Virus record (IMG/VR): IMGVR_UViG_3300032285_003084 | Coordinates: 1-24,713 of that record | Length of the DNA stretch: 24,713 nt | Direction: 5' to 3' (one strand) | Origin: a virus | In this document: positions 20,470 through 24,713 of the stretch, one piece after another | Layout of the letters: each line of letters starts with the position of its first letter | Position numbering within the stretch: position 1 is the first letter of the stretch | The notes under the pieces: generated by a model | The model's database searches: none | What the model was told of the DNA's origin: nothing | Seen by the model: the letters and a program-made list of their open reading frames with translations, nothing else | Program-made: the position numbers and the translations under genes

Positions 20470-20514
20470 AAAAAAGAAAGGGGAGGTCAAGGACCAACGA
20501 TTCCCTGACCCCCC
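20470..20514 (-). terminator. Intrinsic terminator after Lsr2-like gene
   Basis: On the - strand GGTCAGGG pairs with CCTTGACC (one mismatch) plus flanking G/C runs, followed by a T-rich tract (six T at 20475-20470). Confidence 0.85.
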
Positions 20515-20520
20515 AGGAAC

Positions 20521-20670
20521 TTACTTAGCCTTTGCTGCTGGTACTTCCTTGGTGAAGGTCACGCCTGCCTTCTCAGCTTCCTGGAGAGCTACCTTAGCTG
20601 CACCTGAGAAACGACCACGAGCTCCAACTGTAATGCCCTTTGACTTAAGATATTCACGCTTTGTTGCCAT
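20521..20670 (-). CDS. Lsr2-like small DNA-binding protein
   Basis: 49 residues. REYLKSKGITVGARGRFSGAAKVALQEAEKAG resembles the C-terminal half of Lsr2 (helix, RGR DNA-contact loop, helix), which binds AT-rich DNA in the minor groove; the N-terminal dimerisation domain is absent. GAAAGGGG gives a strong ribosome binding site. It has the strongest promoter of the - strand block and its own terminator, so it may be abundant. It could bind the AT-rich phage DNA or antagonise host Lsr2; function is inferred. Confidence 0.65.
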   Translation of the reverse strand: MATKREYLKSKGITVGARGRFSGAAKVALQEAEKAGVTFTKEVPAAKAK

Positions 20671-20708
20671 TTGATAATCCCCTTTCAAGAGATAGTTATT
20701 GTTTATTT

Positions 20709-20737
20709 ATTATATCAACTATTCACAATTTTGTAAA
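20709..20737 (-). promoter_or_regulatory. Promoter of Lsr2-like gene
   Basis: On the - strand: TTTACA (20737-20732), 17-base spacer, perfect TATAAT (20714-20709). Repeat copy D ends 5 bases upstream. Confidence 0.85.
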
Positions 20738-20742
20738 TAGTT

Positions 20743-20771
20743 TTCAGGCTATTTTACTACTTACCGTAAGG
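20743..20771 (+). repeat. 29-bp bipartite repeat, copy D
   Basis: TTCAGGC, 15 bases, CGTAAGG, then AAAAATTTTGGCCCC. Directly upstream of the Lsr2-like promoter. Confidence 0.65.
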
Positions 20772-20785
20772 AAAAATTTTGGCCC

Positions 20786-20929
20786 CTACTGATCGATACT
20801 TCCCATTCGATCCTTAATTAATTTAGCAATCATATTATGTGCTTCGATATTTTCAGTTTCGCTGCCACCCCACAAAAGTTTTTGAGCATCAGATAAAACC
20901 TTATTTACATATGCATCTGTTGTTGTCAT
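20786..20929 (-). CDS. 47-residue protein, unknown function
   Basis: MTTTDAYVNKVLSDAQKLLWGG followed by a short helical region. Start overlaps the end of the 20926 gene by 4 bases, so translation is coupled. Not recognised. Confidence 0.6.
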   Translation of the reverse strand: MTTTDAYVNKVLSDAQKLLWGGSETENIEAHNMIAKLIKDRMGSIDQ

Positions 20930-21258
20930 TCTTCTTCCTCCTCTTCATATTCCTCAATGATTGATTGATCAATCATCCAGTCACGTACAGCCTCATATAG
21001 ATCCTCTGTTCCATACTCTAGCGAAAAGCCATTCTTGTCAGCCTGCGTCCAAAATAGTTCCCACATTTCTTCTATGTCCATAGTCAAGCAATAGTCAGGT
21101 TCTCCGCCTCCTTGCATGTCCTCATGAATCTGTTTGGCAACATCCCACACCCACACCCATACCAGGGGTTGGCCCACAGGAAGTTCTCCAATACTATCAA
21201 TGATTGCTGTGATGTCTCTATATACATCCTTCATACGTGTTTTCTCTAATAGATCCAT
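20926..21258 (-). CDS. Acidic protein with poly-Glu tail
   Basis: 110 residues, Trp-rich middle (VWVWVWDVAKQI), very acidic end (EEYEEEEEE). DNA-mimic-like acidity is possible but not diagnostic. Start overlaps the preceding stop. Not recognised. Confidence 0.65.
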   Translation of the reverse strand: MDLLEKTRMKDVYRDITAIIDSIGELPVGQPLVWVWVWDVAKQIHEDMQGGGEPDYCLTMDIEEMWELFWTQADKNGFSLEYGTEDLYEAVRDWMIDQSIIEEYEEEEEE

Positions 21259-21530
21259 TATTCTTTTTCTCCAATCGCAAATGATAGGTCATATGTTAAC
21301 TTGTATAGAGAGGTCAGAGTATCTAGTACTCCCTCCGCCCTTGTGCGGTCCATAGAAAGCATTGCGTCAGAGTAGTCGCCTTCCTCTTCCTCAGTTGCAA
21401 TCTCTGTCAACTCTTGCTCAGCAATGAGCATTAGATTCTTTAGTTCTCCGTGCATGATGTCAAGGCCTGATACTCCTGCATTGACCATGCGTTGCAAATG
21501 GGGCGGAAGCCCAATGTCTTCTGAGTTCAT
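21258..21530 (-). CDS. Helical protein, unknown function
   Basis: 90 residues, acidic and Leu-rich. GAAAGGA is placed 8 bases before the ATG, and a TTGTCAGTGG-type promoter lies 27 bases upstream, inside the previous gene. Not recognised. Confidence 0.65.
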   Translation of the reverse strand: MNSEDIGLPPHLQRMVNAGVSGLDIMHGELKNLMLIAEQELTEIATEEEEGDYSDAMLSMDRTRAEGVLDTLTSLYKLTYDLSFAIGEKE

Positions 21531-21531
21531 A

Positions 21532-21756
21532 TTATTTCCTTTCGTTTGAAGACGTTAGTATATCACGAGCCACTGACAATAAGTGGCGGGTAGCAATGAG
21601 TTCTCCTGTATTATTCATATCAGTTATCTCTAATTCCTCATACTCATCAGAATCATAATCACCATCAAATGAATCCATCATATCTTGAAGCTTTTCAGCA
21701 TCTTGTAATAGACTAATCTCATGTAGTTCCATATAAACGATCATTTGATTTAACAT
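21532..21756 (-). CDS. Acidic helical protein, unknown function
   Basis: 74 residues from ATG 21756 (GGGGA upstream), rich in Asp/Glu (SFDGDYDSDEYEELE). The upstream TTG 21768 is less likely. Coupled to the preceding gene by overlap; its 3' end contains promoter P1. Not recognised. Confidence 0.65.
   Translation of the reverse strand: MLNQMIVYMELHEISLLQDAEKLQDMMDSFDGDYDSDEYEELEITDMNNTGELIATRHLLSVARDILTSSNERK
21557..21579 (-). promoter_or_regulatory. TTGTCAGTGG-type promoter P1
   Basis: TTGTCAGTGG (21579-21570), 7 bases, TATACT (21562-21557); 26 bases then ATG 21530, with AACGAAAG in the leader. Lies within the end of the upstream gene. Confidence 0.7.
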
Positions 21757-21917
21757 TACTGTCCCCAATACTCTTGAATTAAATTCATAGCCATATGGAT
21801 ATTACAATCACAATCTCCACCATTCATATTTTCCATGAATTCAATATGTGAATAGTTATCCTCATATATTGCTGTAACTAATTCATCTATTGTGTATGGT
21901 TTATAATCTGTTTCCAT
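21756..21917 (-). CDS. Small acidic protein, unknown function
   Basis: 53 residues from METDYKPYTI, with a C-terminal segment containing GGDCDCNIHM (CxC and His). GGCGGAGG ends about 6 bases before the ATG. The longer upstream start is rejected for lack of a ribosome binding site. Confidence 0.6.
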   Translation of the reverse strand: METDYKPYTIDELVTAIYEDNYSHIEFMENMNGGDCDCNIHMAMNLIQEYWGQ

Positions 21918-22645
21918 TATGCCTCCGCCTTTACTAAATGTCCGTGAATTGAGCATTCTGCTAATGAATCCATGTCGGCTTCACCTGTGTAATTACAATC
22001 AGAGCATAGTTGATTTTCGCATTCTTCGCAATACTCTAGAGTGTCTATTGAATCACAGTCTTTACATTTAGTTTCATATTCATTTTGGCTAATCATTTGA
22101 CCACGCAAGAATTCAATTTCTCCACCCCAACCTGTTTCTTCTTCATAAGATAAAGTCATAAGTAGATTAGGATATTGTGCAGAAAGTTTTTCAATTGCAG
22201 GAAGAGGTGGAGCCCATGCAGTATTAAAGTTATAATAAACTACTTTGTTATCTCCATTGTCTACAGGACCTTCCATATATGTCTCAGGATATTTTTCATC
22301 CTCTGCTACGGCTACATCCCATTTGGTTCCCCATTCACGATTATTAAATGAATACCAAGACATATCGGTCTCTGCTTGCTTCATTGTGTCTGCCCACCAA
22401 TTAGGGTCGTTGACATCAAGTTCAGAACGCTTAGGCTGTGCCTTGTATGCTTCAAGGTCGGTGGGAGCAATAATGTTGCGGAAACTAAAGATAGGATTAA
22501 CATACTTACGTTGTTTAATACCAAAAGCCAAATCACCATTAGATTCAATATAATCTACAAATGGCTTATTCATTTGTTCAACCAATTTTTCTACTTGGTC
22601 AGGGTTACCTTCAATTGTTAATCCGTTATAACACCAATTTGGCAT
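21917..22645 (-). CDS. Api92-like ferredoxin-fold protein with C-terminal zinc ribbon
   Basis: 242 residues. MPNWCYNGLTIEG is the typical opening of the Api92-like/DUF1281-type phage family, with the NFNTAWAPPLPAIEKLS block; its function is unknown. Unusually it continues with a cysteine cluster (CKDCDSID..CEECENQLCSDC) that should bind one or two zincs, followed by an Ala/His tail. ATG 22645 has GAAAGGAT upstream and lies 27 bases after promoter P2. Confidence 0.8.
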   Translation of the reverse strand: MPNWCYNGLTIEGNPDQVEKLVEQMNKPFVDYIESNGDLAFGIKQRKYVNPIFSFRNIIAPTDLEAYKAQPKRSELDVNDPNWWADTMKQAETDMSWYSFNNREWGTKWDVAVAEDEKYPETYMEGPVDNGDNKVVYYNFNTAWAPPLPAIEKLSAQYPNLLMTLSYEEETGWGGEIEFLRGQMISQNEYETKCKDCDSIDTLEYCEECENQLCSDCNYTGEADMDSLAECSIHGHLVKAEA

Positions 22646-22672
22646 TTTATATCCTTTCGTTGATATAAGAGA

Positions 22673-22695
22673 ATTATACATTGGACCACTGACAA
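22673..22695 (-). promoter_or_regulatory. TTGTCAGTGG-type promoter P2
   Basis: TTGTCAGTGG (22695-22686), 7 bases, TATAAT (22678-22673), 27 bases then ATG 22645, leader with AACGAAAG. Confidence 0.75.
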
Positions 22696-22758
22696 ATAGA
22701 ATAGGAAATGCCTGTGATGCTCACCACATTGATCGATTCCGATCTCATATTGTGAAAT

Positions 22759-22787
22759 TTCAGGGTTTTATACTTGACATCGTAAAT
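22759..22787 (+). repeat. 29-bp bipartite repeat, copy C
   Basis: TTCAGGG, 15 bases, CGTAAAT, then AAAATTTATTACCC. In the gap upstream of P2. Confidence 0.8.
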
Positions 22788-22827
22788 AAAATTTATTACC
22801 CTTATTCTTTTGCGGGCAAAATAAAAC

Positions 22828-22849
22828 CCCCCCAGGATCAGCTGGGGGG
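22828..22849 (-). terminator. Intrinsic terminator after 22976 gene
   Basis: CCCCCCAG/CTGGGGGG stem (8 bp) with 6-base loop; on the - strand it runs into GTTTTATTTT. Confidence 0.85.
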
Positions 22850-22901
22850 TTATGAATATGGCTGCTAGATTTCCAACGAAAGAAATAAACCGCTTTACTT
22901 A

Positions 22902-22929
22902 GCACCTGGCCCGTAGACTAATTAGGTGC
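22902..22929 (-). other. Stem-loop in gap between gene and terminator
   Basis: GCACCT (22902-22907) pairs with AGGTGC (22924-22929) across 16 bases. It would form part of the 3' region of the 22976 transcript, or a small RNA. Confidence 0.35.
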
Positions 22930-22975
22930 ACCATTTCATTTCTCATTAAAACCAAGACCATAGGTCCTGAATTAA

Positions 22976-23350
22976 TTATACCATAGCAGGCTCTTCTAGT
23001 TGACTGTATTTATTTACAAATACATCCAAGGATGTTTTAAATACTTCGGTCTCCATGTCTTCCTCAAACAATGTAAATGTTTGTTCGGTCCAATTAATAA
23101 CAGGCACCTTGTGCTCGTTGTCTGCAATTGTATTTACATAAATACCCCAACCTGTTTGGCTAGGCCATTCATCATTAATCAATTGACTAATAGCAATACG
23201 TGTTGCATAACCTTCGTCGGTCCAGCGAGGACGTGCTGCCTCTACAGCATTTGCTAAATTTTCTAGCATTCTGTGTCCAGCCCAGTGTCCATACAGATAG
23301 ACGGTGTCACCCTTGCTATCTTTAAAACCAAAGTTTGCTCTATCTCCCAT
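22976..23350 (-). CDS. Conserved phage protein MGDRANF family, unknown function
   Basis: 124 residues: MGDRANFGFKDSKGDTVYLYGHWAGHRMLENLANAV, then EGYATRIAISQLIND, TGWGIYVNTIADNEHKVPVINW. Proteins of this type recur in actinophages as I recall, with no known role. Start has a GGCGGA upstream. Confidence 0.75.
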   Translation of the reverse strand: MGDRANFGFKDSKGDTVYLYGHWAGHRMLENLANAVEAARPRWTDEGYATRIAISQLINDEWPSQTGWGIYVNTIADNEHKVPVINWTEQTFTLFEEDMETEVFKTSLDVFVNKYSQLEEPAMV

Positions 23351-23351
23351 T

Positions 23352-23528
23352 TTATTCCGCCATTTCTTTTTCGTAGTTGAGTAATTGTATCATCTCGTGG
23401 GCCCAGTCGACAAGTACTTCGCCCTGTGCATTTTTATGATGTCCACAAAAATAAAGAGACATGCTGTCTTTTTTTGCTTCCCACATAGCTTGTGCTGCAC
23501 ATTGATCACACTTAAGCCATTCAGTCAT
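23352..23528 (-). CDS. DUF7455-like zinc-finger protein
   Basis: 58 residues. LKCDQCAAQAMWEAKK..LYFCGHHKNAQ has the CDxCxAxA..FCGHH pattern of the DUF7455 family, common in actinobacteria and their phages; Cys/His should bind zinc. Start overlaps the stop of the next - strand gene (TAATG). Confidence 0.75.
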   Translation of the reverse strand: MTEWLKCDQCAAQAMWEAKKDSMSLYFCGHHKNAQGEVLVDWAHEMIQLLNYEKEMAE

Positions 23529-23674
23529 TAGAGTTGATTCCCTTCAATCATTTCCGAAAGTCTATCTAAAATCCAAGAATCAATATCTGCGATATCAATC
23601 TCTGATAGCTTCTCCATAATTTCTTCACGAGCAAATTTATACCCGTCTTGAAATCCATCTCTATAGTCTGACAT
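23528..23674 (-). CDS. 48-residue acidic protein
   Basis: MSDYRDGFQDGYKFAREE followed by Ile/Asp/Glu-rich helices. GGAGA lies upstream near 23683. Similar 'DGYxxAREE' micro-proteins occur in actinophages; function unknown. Confidence 0.6.
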   Translation of the reverse strand: MSDYRDGFQDGYKFAREEIMEKLSEIDIADIDSWILDRLSEMIEGNQL

Positions 23675-23682
23675 GTTATCTC

Positions 23683-23886
23683 CTAATATCCTGTCGCTTC
23701 TTTTTCTGACCAGTAAGATTCTGTTAAACCATACTTATCACGAATGCGACTTACTTTCTCAATGCTACCAGTTCCGATGTTGAATGTCAATGGTCCACAT
23801 TGCTCTGGGTCTAATCCAATTAACTCCGCATCCCAGATAGCCCTCGCAAAGGCTACCTGAGATGGAGCGGTAAGTTCAAAGTACAT
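23683..23886 (-). CDS. Small protein, unknown function
   Basis: 67 residues, MYFELTAPSQVAFARAIWDAEL with GPLTFNIGTGSIEKV. Start overlaps the preceding stop (TAATG). Not recognised. Confidence 0.65.
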   Translation of the reverse strand: MYFELTAPSQVAFARAIWDAELIGLDPEQCGPLTFNIGTGSIEKVSRIRDKYGLTESYWSEKEATGY

Positions 23887-24491
23887 TAGTAGGCACCCTC
23901 TTCAACACGGTCAATCTCAAAATTATTGACTGCCATCTCTGATGCATATGAATCAACAGTTAGATTAGAAGAAACAAAGTCTTCGATACCATCAAAGTCA
24001 CCTGTTAAATCAACTTCAACAGTTGCATCAACACGAACCCAAACAGTAATTTCGATTTCCTTAGTTAGTGGAACATCGAACATCTCTGCAATTTCAGCCA
24101 ATGATTCTTGGTCTGATGAATCAGCATAGTTCTCTTCAAGAAATGTACGAAGTTGTGATTCTTTTTTGTACCATTCATTTTGCTTGTTTGTTAAATTCTT
24201 GTTCTGCCAAACCATATGACGAATATCTGATTCAGTATATGTCTTTGTAGTTACGACGTCGTTCTCGACCCAATCAAGAGTCATGACCTGTGGTGTTGTT
24301 TCCATTTGTTCCTCTTTCGTTGTTGTTGGTTGTATTGTAGCATCATCCACTGACAATAATGTGGTATTTGAACCACAGACGCATGTGAAACTGGTCACAT
24401 CATTAAATGTATAACCAGCCTGCAATGTATATTCAATTAAAGCATCGCATTCGCTATTGCATACGAATGTATACTTGGTCCATTTTGTCAT
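23886..24491 (-). CDS. Zinc-ribbon plus acidic domain protein
   Basis: 201 residues from ATG 24491 (MTKWTKYTF). Residues 1-45 carry C11, C15, C37 and C39 (CNSEC, FTCVCG), a zinc-ribbon pattern; an internal ATG at 24305 opens METTPQVM with AGAGG upstream and its own TTGTCAGTGG promoter, so a second product of 139 residues is likely. The rest is acidic and beta-rich (VWVRVDATVEVDLTGDFDG). The first start is leaderless downstream of promoter P4. Confidence 0.7.
   Translation of the reverse strand: MTKWTKYTFVCNSECDALIEYTLQAGYTFNDVTSFTCVCGSNTTLLSVDDATIQPTTTKEEQMETTPQVMTLDWVENDVVTTKTYTESDIRHMVWQNKNLTNKQNEWYKKESQLRTFLEENYADSSDQESLAEIAEMFDVPLTKEIEITVWVRVDATVEVDLTGDFDGIEDFVSSNLTVDSYASEMAVNNFEIDRVEEGAY
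24334..24356 (-). promoter_or_regulatory. TTGTCAGTGG-type promoter P3 (internal)
   Basis: TTGTCAGTGG (24356-24347), 7 bases, TACAAT (24339-24334), 28 bases then ATG 24305; leader has AACGAAAG and AGAGG. It is inside the 24491 gene. Confidence 0.7.
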
Positions 24492-24498
24492 AGGCGAT

Positions 24499-24521
24499 AT
24501 TGTACACCAGCCCACTGACAT
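24499..24521 (-). promoter_or_regulatory. ATGTCAGTGG-type promoter P4, leaderless
   Basis: ATGTCAGTGG (24521-24512), 7 bases, TACAAT (24504-24499), 7 bases then ATG 24491. No ribosome binding site. Confidence 0.6.
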
Positions 24522-24533
24522 TTACAAGGATCT

Positions 24534-24562
24534 TCCAGGGGTTTTTATTACGTGTCGTATGA
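24534..24562 (+). repeat. 29-bp bipartite repeat, copy E (degenerate)
   Basis: TCCAGGG, 15 bases, CGTATGA. Same spacing as the other copies; directly upstream of P4. Confidence 0.5.
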
Positions 24563-24622
24563 GATACATCACACCCCTACATATGGGGGCATCGATCAAG
24601 CTTTGTCAACTCGACACGCTGG

Positions 24623-24696
24623 CGATTCCGACGGGACTTGAACCCGCAACCTCTACCGTGACAGGGTAGCGATCTAACCAATTGATCTACGGAATC
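24623..24696 (-). tRNA. tRNA-Asp (GTC)
   Basis: On the - strand: acceptor GATTCCG/CGGAATC, anticodon stem CTACC/GGTAG with loop CTGTCAC (GTC; + strand 24660-24662), T stem GCGGG/CCCGT, discriminator G. Confidence 0.93.
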
Positions 24697-24713
24697 TCGA
24701 AGAGTAGCGGGGC

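Noticed and set aside
22850-22975. 20-codon - strand ORF in the gap
   Set aside because: No ribosome binding site, no coupling, and the stem-loop at 22902 explains the conserved-looking bases better.
24457-24669. + strand 70-codon frame at the right end
   Set aside because: It crosses promoter P4, the degenerate repeat and tRNA-Asp on the other strand; no start signal.
1-24713. Integrase, transposase or insertion sequence
   Set aside because: No protein with recombinase motifs and no paired terminal inverted repeats with target duplication were seen.

Overview
The window looks like a stretch of a tailed-phage genome infecting an AT-rich, uncultured, probably aquatic actinobacterium. The actinobacterial signs are a WhiB-family iron-sulfur regulator, an Lsr2-like small DNA-binding protein and many promoters placed so that the mRNA would start at the ATG (leaderless). 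The phage signs are dense, overlapping tiny genes, seven scattered tRNA genes, a GroES homologue without GroEL, and many short zinc-ribbon proteins. I see no integrase, transposase, rRNA or CRISPR array. The host and phage assignment is inference from gene content.

Layout. 1-1874: end of a probable tail or surface-protein gene and two small membrane proteins. 1877-2091: a tRNA-Asn/tRNA-Leu pair behind a promoter nested in a terminator-like hairpin. 2107-4668: WhiB, small unknown and zinc-ribbon genes, and a proteasome/HslV-like peptidase. 4699-7505: a secreted subtilase, thioredoxin and a secreted Ala/Thr-rich surface protein ending in a strong terminator. 7589-9440: luciferase-like monooxygenase, DUF2061 membrane protein and a 2-oxoglutarate (2OG) oxygenase. 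9454-10433: a separately promoted run of tiny low-complexity genes. 10441-12934: APS-kinase/nucleotidyltransferase fusion, a second DUF2061, a second luciferase-like enzyme and an aspartyl-hydroxylase-like oxygenase. 13456-17331: five more 2OG-Fe(II) oxygenases and a glutathione peroxidase, mostly with overlapping stops and starts. 17370-19557: small genes, GroES and four tRNAs separated by long structured spacers.

All protein genes up to 19557 lie on the + strand, and all protein genes from 20076 to 24491 on the - strand. The convergent gap (19558-20075) holds a DnaA-box cluster, three GTGGAG repeats 10 bp apart and two copies of a 29-bp bipartite repeat. Three more copies of that repeat sit in the larger gaps of the right-hand part. 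The - strand genes are mostly short phage proteins of unknown function, with an Lsr2-like gene, a DUF7455-like gene and an Api92-like protein. Three of them share a cassette: TTGTCAGTGG, 7 bp, a -10 box, an AACGAAAG leader, then ATG. A fourth has the box and -10 only. A tRNA-Asp closes the window.

The most interesting signals are the doubled luciferase-like/DUF2061/2OG-oxygenase module next to a sulfate-activation-type kinase, the seven-member 2OG oxygenase set, the promoters nested in terminator hairpins, the TTGTCAGTGG promoter class, and the 29-bp bipartite repeats.
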